DNA of 7,038 bases, from NCBI GenBank assembly GCA_958438185.1, contig CAUBQU010000067.1, forward strand, positions 1-7,038, written 5' to 3'. Source of the DNA: an uncultured Oscillospiraceae bacterium. Lineage in GTDB: Bacteria > Bacillota > Clostridia > Oscillospirales > Oscillospiraceae. This document shows, in pieces, positions 1-6,925 of this stretch. Position 1 is the first letter of the stretch, and each line of letters starts with the position of its first letter. The notes below the pieces were generated by a model, which worked only from the letters and a program-made list of their open reading frames with translations, was not told where the DNA came from and did no database searches. The position numbers and the translations under genes are program-made.

Positions 1-875
1 GCGACTTCGTCGATCACTTGCTTCATGACTGGCGCAAAATTCCAGACAAACGAGGTGATCGCCGCTTTGGGGGCGTAATCGTGGAGATCAACGTAGTAGC
101 CGTTGCTGTAAGCGCCGCCCTGTTCGCAGGCTTCCAGCACTGCGACGGTGGATACATTGCCGATGACCGTGATCCCCTCGGACATTAGGGCGTTGGCGCA
201 TTCTTTGTCCCCGGCGGGGTCGTACCAGCTGTTGACCCAGATGACTTTAACGGTAGCATCGGGATTGGCTGCTTTTGCGCCAGCTGCATACGTGTTGATC
301 GCGCGGACGATCGACGCCTGGGGCTGGCTGGCCACAAAGCCCAGCTCGTTGGATTCGCTGACCAGGGCGCCGGCATAGCCGCATAGAAACATGCCCTCAA
401 TGTCCCAGAGCGTGTAGGAGCAGCAGTTGGCATCATTGTTGCCTTCAAACATGGCAAAGTAGACATCCGGATGCTGGGGATAGGCGGCGTTTACATTCGT
501 CAGGAAAAGGGAAGATGCGCCGAAGATCACATTGCATCCTTCGTCGACCAGCTGCGCGATCGTCGAATCGCATTCAATCCCGCCGCCGGTCAGACCCTCG
601 ACGATCACGATCTGGTCATCCGAGAGCCCAAGCTCTTCCTGCAGCCGCAGCAGGCTTTGCCCAACGGCTTGGCTCCAGGCCCCGTCGGTCAGTGTCGAAT
701 TCAGCAGTAAGCCGATTTTGATCTCGCTGTAGTCAATGGTGGTGTCAGGCGCTGCTGTTCCGGCAGCGGCGGGGGGATCTTTTTCCGGGGTATCGTCAGA
801 GCCTTCTGTGCGGCATCCGACGAAGATGCACAGCAGCATGGCCAGGACCAGGAGAATTGCGAGCCTCTGTTTCAT
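1..875 (-). CDS. BMP-family ABC transporter substrate-binding lipoprotein (C-terminus beyond window)
   Basis: Extracytoplasmic, lipid-anchored solute receptor of an ABC importer of the basic membrane protein (BMP/PnrA-like) family, whose characterised members mostly bind nucleosides or purines. 291 residues are visible; the reading frame is still open at the left edge, and family members usually run to about 330-370 residues. The N-terminus is a lipoprotein signal: K2 and R4, a hydrophobic stretch (residues 5-19), then lipobox FVGC with the lipidated Cys21, followed by an acidic and Ala/Pro-rich linker to about residue 48. The mature domain opens with KIGLLLNSTLTDGAWS (53-68), the typical BMP first strand and ligand loop with its Asp-Gly-x-Trp. 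Later family-like blocks are ELGFVASQPQASIVRAIN (177-194) and VKVIWVNSWYDPAGDKE (209-225). The ATG start at 875 is set by GGAGG eight bases upstream. It lies 73 bases after xdhC with no visible terminator, so it is probably the fifth gene of the operon; permease and ATPase genes would be expected just left of the window. The ligand is inferred from context only. Confidence 0.9.
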   Translation of the reverse strand, partial: MKQRLAILLVLAMLLCIFVGCRTEGSDDTPEKDPPAAAGTAAPDTTIDYSEIKIGLLLNSTLTDGAWSQAVGQSLLRLQEELGLSDDQIVIVEGLTGGGIECDSTIAQLVDEGCNVIFGASSLFLTNVNAAYPQHPDVYFAMFEGNNDANCCSYTLWDIEGMFLCGYAGALVSESNELGFVASQPQASIVRAINTYAAGAKAANPDATVKVIWVNSWYDPAGDKECANALMSEGITVIGNVSTVAVLEACEQGGAYSNGYYVDLHDYAPKAAITSFVWNFAPVMKQVIDEV

Positions 876-948
876 CGTAGATTCCTCCATTTCACAAATT
901 GACCTTTCTCGTATGAAACTGGGGGATGCAGATGTCGTTCCAATGGAT
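876..948 (-). other. 73-base intergenic gap between xdhC and the BMP gene
   Basis: Contains the ribosome binding site of the BMP gene at its downstream end. I see no GC-rich hairpin followed by a T-run and no convincing -35/-10 pair; the best inverted match is a loose TTTCA/TGAAA pairing across a long loop. Read-through from xdhC is therefore the simplest reading, but a weak or processed junction here could set a different expression level for the transporter gene. Confidence 0.6.
884..888 (-). promoter_or_regulatory. Ribosome binding site of the BMP lipoprotein gene
   Basis: GGAGG on the minus strand with an eight-base spacer to the ATG at 875. It fixes this ATG as the start and agrees with the signal peptide beginning directly there. 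Confidence 0.8.
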
Positions 949-1440
949 CTATGCGCCGCCCCCTTCCGGTTTGTTATTTTGGAGGGCTTTTTCAATGGCG
1001 TTTAAAATGTTTTCATAGCCTGTGCAGCGGCAGAAGTTTCCGGATATTTCACGGCGGATCTCTTCCCGGGTGTAGCGTTTTCCACTCTGGAGCAGCGCGG
1101 TGGCACTGAGGATGACGCCTGGTGTACAAAAGCCGCATTGTACCGCGCCTTCGTCCACAAAAGCTTGCTGCACCGGCGAAAGCTGCCCGTCCGGGCTGAG
1201 CAAGCCTTCGATCGTGGTGACCTGCTTGCCGTCGATCCAGACGGCAGGGTAGATGCAGGAATCATACGTTTTGCCGTCGATCAGGACAGTACAAGCGCCG
1301 CATTCGCCGACTTCGCAGCCTTTTTTTGTCCCCGTCAGATGATGGTGGTCGCGTATGAGATCGGCCAAGGACAGCCGGGGATCGACATACGCATCAAATG
1401 CTCTCCCGTTTAGGGTATAGTGGATCGGAATTTGGTTCAA
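949..1440 (-). CDS. xdhC: Xanthine dehydrogenase-type 2Fe-2S iron-sulfur subunit
   Basis: Small electron-transfer subunit (163 aa) of a molybdenum hydroxylase, carrying two 2Fe-2S clusters that link the molybdenum site of XdhA to the FAD of XdhB in the cytoplasm. The N-terminal ferredoxin-like domain (about 1-75) has the plant-type cluster ligands Cys42, Cys47 and Cys50 in GCEVGECGAC, plus Cys62. The C-terminal helical domain has Cys102 and Cys105 in QCGFC and Cys137 and Cys139 in CRC, within GNFCRCTGY. All eight ligands are present and the length is normal for a separate subunit. The start is a TTG at 1440 that overlaps the TGA of xdhB (TTGA), with AGGAGG ten bases upstream. The frame is open further upstream to 1884, but that extension lies antiparallel-free inside xdhB in another frame and has no family likeness. 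It resembles E. coli XdhC closely as I recall that protein. Symbol follows E. coli use; elsewhere xdhC names a maturation factor. Confidence 0.95.
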   Translation of the reverse strand: MNQIPIHYTLNGRAFDAYVDPRLSLADLIRDHHHLTGTKKGCEVGECGACTVLIDGKTYDSCIYPAVWIDGKQVTTIEGLLSPDGQLSPVQQAFVDEGAVQCGFCTPGVILSATALLQSGKRYTREEIRREISGNFCRCTGYENILNAIEKALQNNKPEGGGA

Positions 1441-2321
1441 GCTTTCAGCACCTCCTGTCGATACAGCAGCTGTTCCAAAGCGCGCCGGGTCAATTCCTGG
1501 GCCAGCGTCAAGCGGTATTCTGCGCTGGCGCGCCAGCTGTCTCTGGGGCGGAGCTCTGCAAGCAAGTGCTGGCTGATCTTCGCGGCAAGATCGGGCGTCA
1601 CCGGAGCGGCTTGGAATTTTTCTTCCGTTTGGAAGGCGCGGATGGGGACAGGCGCCGCGACCCCGTAAGCCAGCCGCAACCGTTCTAATTTGCTGCCATC
1701 TGCGCTGAGGCGGAGGTTCACACTGCAGCCGAGGGTTGCAATATCCATGGCCCGCCTTGCGGAGAATTTTGTGTAAGTGCCGCGGTAGCCGGTGTAGGAT
1801 CCCGGCCGAATGAGGATCGCGGTAAGAAGCTCGCCCGGCGCTAAATTTACCTTTTTCGGGCCCAGATAGAACTCGTGTATGCACATTTGACGTTTGCCGC
1901 TGCGGCTGGTGATCTCCAGCTCTGCATCATAGGCCAGCAGGGTCGAGGCGGTATCCGCGCTGGTCATACCGTTGCAGATGTTCCCGCCGATCGTGCCGAT
2001 ATGACGGATCTGCGGCCCGCCGACCTGGCCTGCGGCGAACGCAAGCGCCGGGACCAATTCATTCACCACAGGGTCGTGACTGACATCGGTAAAGCAGGCC
2101 AAAGGCCGAATTTGCAGCGTGCCGTCCTGCAGCAGTGAGATCCCGCGCAGCGCGTCGATCTGCTGAATGCTAATTAGCTCTGTCTGGGGGAAATCGCGGT
2201 TGCGTAATTGGATCAGCACATCGCTCCCGCCGGCGATCCATCGCGCGGCTGGGTGGGCGTCAAACAGTGCGAACGCTTCGGACAGGCTCCGTGCCAAATA
2301 CATATTCTGGAATAAATACAT
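1437..2321 (-). CDS. xdhB: Xanthine dehydrogenase-type FAD-binding subunit
   Basis: Medium flavoprotein subunit (294 aa) that takes electrons from the XdhC clusters onto FAD and passes them to the final acceptor, usually NAD+; cytoplasmic. The N-terminal FAD-binding domain has AGGSD (30-34), the ADP-ribose-side loop of this family, and IGTIGGNICNG (108-118) followed by SAD (121-123), the pyrophosphate-binding segment. The C-terminal CODH-flavoprotein-type domain includes YGVAAPVPIR (219-228) and DSWRASAEYR (261-270). Length and these blocks match E. coli XdhB (about 292 aa) as I recall it, more than plant or animal XDH. There is no 4Fe-4S insertion of the kind in 4-hydroxybenzoyl-CoA reductase. 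I chose the ATG at 2321, which shares one base with the TGA of the upstream gene (TGATG). A GTG one codon earlier at 2324 is equally in frame and is six bases from AGGAGG (nine for the ATG), so the start may be 2324. It serves both upstream large subunits, since there is only one such gene here. Confidence 0.95.
   Translation of the reverse strand: MYLFQNMYLARSLSEAFALFDAHPAARWIAGGSDVLIQLRNRDFPQTELISIQQIDALRGISLLQDGTLQIRPLACFTDVSHDPVVNELVPALAFAAGQVGGPQIRHIGTIGGNICNGMTSADTASTLLAYDAELEITSRSGKRQMCIHEFYLGPKKVNLAPGELLTAILIRPGSYTGYRGTYTKFSARRAMDIATLGCSVNLRLSADGSKLERLRLAYGVAAPVPIRAFQTEEKFQAAPVTPDLAAKISQHLLAELRPRDSWRASAEYRLTLAQELTRRALEQLLYRQEVLKA
1451..1456 (-). promoter_or_regulatory. Ribosome binding site selecting the TTG start of xdhC
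   Basis: AGGAGG on the minus strand, inside the last codons of xdhB, with a ten-base spacer to the TTG at 1440. No ATG or GTG in the correct frame stands near it, so this site is the main argument for the TTG start. Confidence 0.8.
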
Positions 2322-4633
2322 CACGTATCACCTCCTGCAAAATGGGCAGCCTGCATTGCGGCTAGACAGGCGGCGGGATGAAGCGGAAGCGTATCTATGG
2401 CGGCGCCTGTCGCGGCAAGTACGGCGTTGCGGATCGCTGGTGCAACGGGGACAGCGGGCGGTTCGCCCAGCGCTTTGGTCCCGAAGGGACTGGTGGGTTC
2501 TGCATTTTCTATAAACACGGCCCCGATTCGATCTGGGTGGTCCATGGCGGTCAGTAGTTTATAGTCCAGCAGATTGTCGTTTAGCATCCGGCCGGTGGTC
2601 TGGTCCAGCAGGAGCTGTTCAGTCAAACCGTAGCCCAGTCCCATACTGACCCCGCCATGCACTTGTGCCGCGGCCAGCTGCGGGTTGATCAAGGTGCCGC
2701 AATCGTGGGCATTTACAATATCCAAAACCTGTATCGTGCCCAGGCGGCTGTCGACGGCGACCTCTGCAAAGCAGCAGCCGAGGCTGAGCGCGTTGGAATC
2801 GCAGCGTTCGGTGATCTCTACGATCAGCTGCGCCGCGTGTTCCATGCTGTAGCAGGCGTCCATCGCCAGCTCGTCCAAATGTAAAAGCGGCGCCGGATCT
2901 GTCTTGGAATAGACTGCCCCTTCTTGATACACCAGAGCTTGCACGTCCCGGCCGGTCATTTCTGCGGCGCGGTCCAGAATCTTGTCGATCATCTGGTCCG
3001 CTGCAGCGGCGATGGCCTTTCCGCAGACATAGGTCTGACGCGAAGCGTAAGCGCCGGTACCGAATGGGGTGACCGCCGTATCCTGAATCGACACATAGCG
3101 GACCTGCGCCAAAGGCACCTGCAGTCGGCTGGCTGCCATTTGGGTAAATGCCGTATCTGCACCCTGGCCGATCTCACACTCTGCCATGTGCATCAGGAAG
3201 GTGCCGTCCTGATTTAACAGCAGGCGGATATTGACCGACTCTAGGCAGATCGGCCAAACGCCGGTTTTATACCAGAAAATCGCACAGCCGGTACCGGTCC
3301 GGACAGAAGGCGGGAATGCCTGCGCCTGCCGAACAAGCTGCCGCTGGTGCAGATAGGTCTGCGCTTTGTCCAGACACTGGTTGAGGCTGTCAAAGTAATT
3401 GATGAGCGCACCGTCATCCGAGGCAGCGCCGACGGCCATCATGTTTTTTCGGCGAAACATGACCGGGTCCATCTGGATCGAAGCGGCGACATCGTCTATA
3501 TGGGCTTCCAGGGCGAAGGTGATCTGTGGAATGCCGTAACCGCGCATCGCCCCGGCGCAGGGCGTGTTGGTATAGACGGTGCGGGCGGTGCAGGTATACG
3601 CGTCGGAACGATACAGCATAGAAAAATCCAGCAGCCCTTTGGAGGCGATGGCGTGACCGTGAGACGCGTAGGCGCCTTGGTTGGAGAGACTTTCCAGCCT
3701 GCGGGCAGCCATGGTCCCGTCCCGGCGTACATGCGTGACGAGATGGAAGGAAAGGCCGTGCCGGGTGCGCGTGCAGCAAAAGTCTTCCTCGCGGGTCAAT
3801 TCCAGCCGAACGCAGCGGCCGCCGACCTGGGTACAAAGGTAAGCGTTCAATGGTTCGTACAGGGCGTCGTCTTTATTGCCGAAGCCACCGCCGACCCAGG
3901 GCTTGATCACCTGGACCTGCCCCCAGGGAAGGCCAAGCGCCTGCGCAATGACCCGCCGCAGCACGTGGGCCATCTGCGTGCTGGCGACGACGATGACCTT
4001 CTGATGCTCCATATAGGCGTAAGAGACGGGGTTCTCCATGTGACAGTGCTTGACCGGCGGCACATGGTACCATTTGTCGATGCAGATCAGACCGGGTTCC
4101 CGAATCGCTGCGTCGTAATCTCCTTCTTCACGATGATTGCTGCCCACGATATTATCCGGGCATTCGGCATGCACCGGGACTGCGCCGGGCTGTATGGCCT
4201 CCTGCGGCGTAAAGACGGCGGGGTATTCTTCATATTCCACTTGAATTAAGCGAAGCGCTTGCCGGGCCGTGGATTCGTCTATCGCCACGACGGCGGCGAT
4301 ATCATCGCCATAGTAGCGGACACGCTGGTTTAAAAGCTTGCGATCCGCGATATCCTGCCAGGCGGGGTCCAACGTCCAAGGATTGCCGGAGGTCGCAAAG
4401 GGAAGATCCGGCACATCAAAGCAGGTGACGATCTTTACGACGCCGGGCAGCGTGCTGGCTTTTGCCGTGTCAATCTGCTTGACCAGGCCGTTGGCGATCG
4501 TTGCATGGAGGACCTTTGCGACCAGGCAATTTTTGGGGAAGCGGTCCGCAGTAAATTTTGCCCGCCCAGTCACTTTGTCGTAAGCGTCCACCCGCGGGAC
4601 GCTTTGCCCGATGAGGGAGCTTTGCTTTTTCAT
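2321..4633 (-). CDS. xdhA: Molybdenum-binding large subunit, second copy (XdhA2)
   Basis: Catalytic subunit (770 aa) of a xanthine dehydrogenase-family hydroxylase, cytoplasmic, with no signal peptide. The N-terminal small domain opens with VPRVDAYDKVTGRAKFT (12-28); the molybdopterin-binding domain follows from about residue 165. Visible active-site blocks: ASTQ (217-220; Gln220 aligns with bovine Gln767), GGGFGNKD (248-255), AMRGYGIPQ (362-370; Tyr366 aligns with bovine Phe914), EIGQG (487-491; Gln490) and LGEPP (722-726; Glu724 aligns with catalytic Glu1261). Asp255 stands where bovine XDH has the purine-contacting Glu802; the first copy has Glu there. Parts are closer to E. coli XdhA, as I recall it, than the first copy is: HCHMEN at 196-201 and DTAVTPFG at 518-525. 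Other positions drift: DPVMF (389-393) for the usual DPVEF, and DYKLLT (690-695) for DYKxPT. The ATG overlaps the stop of the first copy (ATGA) and follows AAAGGAGG by seven bases. It is full length with no frameshift. The exact substrate is unknown. Confidence 0.95.
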   Translation of the reverse strand: MKKQSSLIGQSVPRVDAYDKVTGRAKFTADRFPKNCLVAKVLHATIANGLVKQIDTAKASTLPGVVKIVTCFDVPDLPFATSGNPWTLDPAWQDIADRKLLNQRVRYYGDDIAAVVAIDESTARQALRLIQVEYEEYPAVFTPQEAIQPGAVPVHAECPDNIVGSNHREEGDYDAAIREPGLICIDKWYHVPPVKHCHMENPVSYAYMEHQKVIVVASTQMAHVLRRVIAQALGLPWGQVQVIKPWVGGGFGNKDDALYEPLNAYLCTQVGGRCVRLELTREEDFCCTRTRHGLSFHLVTHVRRDGTMAARRLESLSNQGAYASHGHAIASKGLLDFSMLYRSDAYTCTARTVYTNTPCAGAMRGYGIPQITFALEAHIDDVAASIQMDPVMFRRKNMMAVGAASDDGALINYFDSLNQCLDKAQTYLHQRQLVRQAQAFPPSVRTGTGCAIFWYKTGVWPICLESVNIRLLLNQDGTFLMHMAECEIGQGADTAFTQMAASRLQVPLAQVRYVSIQDTAVTPFGTGAYASRQTYVCGKAIAAAADQMIDKILDRAAEMTGRDVQALVYQEGAVYSKTDPAPLLHLDELAMDACYSMEHAAQLIVEITERCDSNALSLGCCFAEVAVDSRLGTIQVLDIVNAHDCGTLINPQLAAAQVHGGVSMGLGYGLTEQLLLDQTTGRMLNDNLLDYKLLTAMDHPDRIGAVFIENAEPTSPFGTKALGEPPAVPVAPAIRNAVLAATGAAIDTLPLHPAACLAAMQAAHFAGGDT
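2331..2336 (-). promoter_or_regulatory. Ribosome binding site of xdhB
   Basis: AGGAGG, extended to AGGAGGTGAT, near-perfect complement of the 16S anti-Shine-Dalgarno. The spacer is nine bases to the ATG at 2321 or six to the GTG at 2324, so it does not decide between the two starts. It lies within the last codons of the second xdhA. Confidence 0.8.
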
Positions 4634-6912
4634 AAAAGCCCCTCCTTTCGGAATCTGGTCAGGCAGGCCTGTCCAGTCATGGGGAGCGCATCAAAGGCGA
4701 CGCCTGTCGCATGGAGGATCGCGTTGCGGATCGCAGGGGCGACGGGAACGACCGGCGGCTCTCCCAGAGATTTCACCCCAAAGGGATTCGTCGGCTCCGG
4801 GTTTTCGATAAACGCAGCCCGGATTTTCGGGGGATGATCCATGGCGGTCGGCAGTTTGTAATCCAGTAAATTGTCCTGATGTAAGCGGCCGGTCTTTTCA
4901 TCGAACTGCATTTGTTCTGCTAGCGCCCAACCGAGCCCCATGCTGATGCCGCCATAGACCTGCACTTGGGCCAAAACGGGATTCACAACGCGGCCGCAAT
5001 CGTGGACGTTTAGAATATCTACCACGTTGACCTGCCCTGTGGCGATGTCCACTTCGACTTCCGCGAAGCAGCAGCCGAGGCTCAGCGCATTGGTTTTGAT
5101 CTGGGTCGTTTTCTCAGCGCAGATCACATTGGCCTGCTGCAGATCATAGTAGCTGTGGAGCGCAATCTCGCGGATGGAATACAGCGCCCGGCCTTGCAGA
5201 TCGCAGACCATGCCCGTTTGGTAACGGAGCGTTTCCCCTGCATTTTTGCTCATCTGCGCCGCATGGGCCAGAATGCGCTCGATCAAAAGATGCCCGGTAT
5301 TGTAAATGGCGGCAGTGCCGATATAGGTCTGCCGGGAAGCATAGGCGCCGCTGCCGAGGCCGACGCTGTCGGTATCCTGGGCTGAAACGATATGGATCGC
5401 TGTAAGCGGCAATTGCAGGACCTGCGCTGCGGCTTGGGTAAAGACCGTGTCGGCCCCTTGGCCGATCTCCACCTCTGGCATTTGCAGCTGCACAGAGCCA
5501 TCCTGATTCAAGACCATCCGGCAGGTACAAGCCTCCAGCAGGAAGGGCCAGACCCCGGTGTTGTACCAAAAACTCGCCACGCCGATGCCGCGGCGGACCG
5601 CGCCGCGTTGGGAGGGAAAGCTGCGGCGCTTTTTGTGGTAATCCGTTAGCGCGCAGCCTTTGCGCAGGCACTGATTCAGGCTATCAAAATAGTTTTCCAG
5701 GCACTCGCTGGGCTCTTTGTATCCGACCTCCATCTGGTTGCGGTGGCGAAATTCTACCGGGTCCATCCCGATGGCGCTGCAGATATCGTCTGTATGCGCT
5801 TCAATCGCGAAGGTGGCCTGTGGCGCGCCGTAGCCGCGCATCGCTCCGGCGCAGGGCGTGTTGGTCAGTACGGTATATAGATCTGTAACCGTCGCGTCAG
5901 CGCGGTACATCATTTTGAAGGCGCTGGCGCCTTTGCAGGCGATCGCGTGCCCATGGTGGCAGTATGCGCCTTTGTTTGCGTATGCTGTCATTTTGCGGGC
6001 GGCGATGGAGCCGTCGGGGCGAATGTGACTGACCAGATGGAAGATCAATTGATGGCGCACGCGGGTGTTTTGAAAATCCTCCTCCCGGGATAGGCGAAGG
6101 CGGACGCATTGCCCGGCCACTTGGGTGCAGAGGAACGCGGCCAATGGCTCGTATAACGCATCCTCCTTATTGCCAAAGCCGCCGCCAACGTACGGCTTTA
6201 TAACGCGCACACTGCCCCAGGGAATCCCCAGGGCCTGGCCGATAACGCGCCGCAGCGAATGGGGCGTTTGCGTCGCAGAATTGACGACCAGGTGACCGTT
6301 TTCCTGGTAAGCAAATGTGGAGGTGATTTCTAACTGGCAATGCTTGGCTTGCCCGGTGTGATACCATTTGTCCACGACGGTCAGATTTGGTTCAGAGATG
6401 ACGGCTTTGTAATTACCGCGCTCTTCCGTGGTGTGCGCGAGGATATTATCTGGAAAGCGCGCGTGTACCGGTGCTGCACCGGGCTCCATGGCGGAAAAAA
6501 CATCCAGGACAGGCGGGTACGTCTCATAACGCACCCGGATCAGAGACAGTGCTCTGCGCGCGGCGCTCTCCTCCGTGGCAATCACGGCGGCGATATCATC
6601 ACCGTAATACCGGACGCGGCGATTGAGCAAATGCCGGTCTTCGATCCCTTGCAGCGCTGGATCGTTGCTCCAGGGGTGGGTGCCGGTGTCGAAGGGGCGG
6701 TCTGGGACATCAAAGCAGGTGACGATTTTTACGACGCCTTCGACCTGCAGCGCCTCGGCAAGATCAAAACCCAGCACAGTGCCATTGGCGATGGAGGCGT
6801 GCAGGACGCGTGCCACCAAGGCGTTGCGCGGGCAGAGATCGTCTGTATATTGCGCTCTGCCGGTGACCTTGTCAAATGCGTCGATGCGCGTGGGACTGCA
6901 GCCGATGTACAT
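4630..6912 (-). CDS. xdhA: Molybdenum-binding large subunit, first copy (XdhA1)
   Basis: Catalytic subunit (760 aa) of a xanthine dehydrogenase-family hydroxylase: it inserts a water-derived oxygen into a C-H bond of a purine or related heterocycle at a molybdopterin centre, in the cytoplasm. The small N-terminal domain opens with TRIDAFDKVTGRAQYTDD (8-25). Active-site blocks in the large domains: NSATQ (211-215; Gln215 aligns with bovine Gln767), GGGFGNKE (243-250; Glu250 aligns with Glu802), AMRGYGAPQ (357-365; Tyr361 for Phe914), EIGQG (482-486) and LGEPP (716-720; Glu718 aligns with catalytic Glu1261). It differs from the second copy around the pterin-proximal loop, with DTDSVGLG (513-520) where the other has DTAVTPFG. 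In residues 59-135 I count 55 of 77 identical to copy 2. The frame is open to the right edge, but the ATG at 6912 is chosen because AAGGAG stands seven bases upstream and the promoter lies behind it; the further upstream residues have no family likeness. First gene of the operon. Confidence 0.95.
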   Translation of the reverse strand: MYIGCSPTRIDAFDKVTGRAQYTDDLCPRNALVARVLHASIANGTVLGFDLAEALQVEGVVKIVTCFDVPDRPFDTGTHPWSNDPALQGIEDRHLLNRRVRYYGDDIAAVIATEESAARRALSLIRVRYETYPPVLDVFSAMEPGAAPVHARFPDNILAHTTEERGNYKAVISEPNLTVVDKWYHTGQAKHCQLEITSTFAYQENGHLVVNSATQTPHSLRRVIGQALGIPWGSVRVIKPYVGGGFGNKEDALYEPLAAFLCTQVAGQCVRLRLSREEDFQNTRVRHQLIFHLVSHIRPDGSIAARKMTAYANKGAYCHHGHAIACKGASAFKMMYRADATVTDLYTVLTNTPCAGAMRGYGAPQATFAIEAHTDDICSAIGMDPVEFRHRNQMEVGYKEPSECLENYFDSLNQCLRKGCALTDYHKKRRSFPSQRGAVRRGIGVASFWYNTGVWPFLLEACTCRMVLNQDGSVQLQMPEVEIGQGADTVFTQAAAQVLQLPLTAIHIVSAQDTDSVGLGSGAYASRQTYIGTAAIYNTGHLLIERILAHAAQMSKNAGETLRYQTGMVCDLQGRALYSIREIALHSYYDLQQANVICAEKTTQIKTNALSLGCCFAEVEVDIATGQVNVVDILNVHDCGRVVNPVLAQVQVYGGISMGLGWALAEQMQFDEKTGRLHQDNLLDYKLPTAMDHPPKIRAAFIENPEPTNPFGVKSLGEPPVVPVAPAIRNAILHATGVAFDALPMTGQACLTRFRKEGLL
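4641..4648 (-). promoter_or_regulatory. Ribosome binding site of the second xdhA
   Basis: AAAGGAGG on the minus strand with a seven-base spacer to the ATG at 4633, located within the last codons of the first xdhA. Its strength suggests that the second large subunit is translated at least as well as the first. Confidence 0.8.
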
Positions 6913-6919
6913 GACGATA

Positions 6920-6925
6920 CTCCTT
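6920..6925 (-). promoter_or_regulatory. Ribosome binding site of the first xdhA
   Basis: AAGGAG with a seven-base spacer to the ATG at 6912. It sets the start of the first gene and rules out the longer open frame that extends to the window edge. Confidence 0.8.

Noticed and set aside
185..466. A 93-codon minus-strand open frame inside the BMP gene region
   Set aside because: It is in a different frame from the lipoprotein gene, which has a signal peptide and clear BMP blocks throughout this stretch.
876..948. Terminator after xdhC
   Set aside because: No GC-rich stem with a following T-run is present on the minus strand.
1441..1884. N-terminal extension of the xdhC frame to give a 311-residue protein
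   Set aside because: The extra 148 residues lie inside xdhB in another frame and resemble no 2Fe-2S subunit; AGGAGG and the overlap place the start at the TTG at 1440.
1437..2321. XdhB as the flavoprotein subunit of a 4-hydroxybenzoyl-CoA reductase
   Set aside because: At 294 residues it has no cysteine-rich insertion for a 4Fe-4S cluster and its blocks match the XdhB type.
3347..4249. A 300-codon open frame on the plus strand, antisense to the second xdhA
   Set aside because: It lies wholly opposite a well-supported enzyme gene, has no family likeness, and GC-rich coding DNA commonly leaves long open antisense frames.
2321..6912. Selenocysteine in either large subunit
   Set aside because: There is no in-frame TGA in either gene before the terminal stop. 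A selenium-dependent molybdenum site with labile selenium cannot be excluded, but nothing here shows it.
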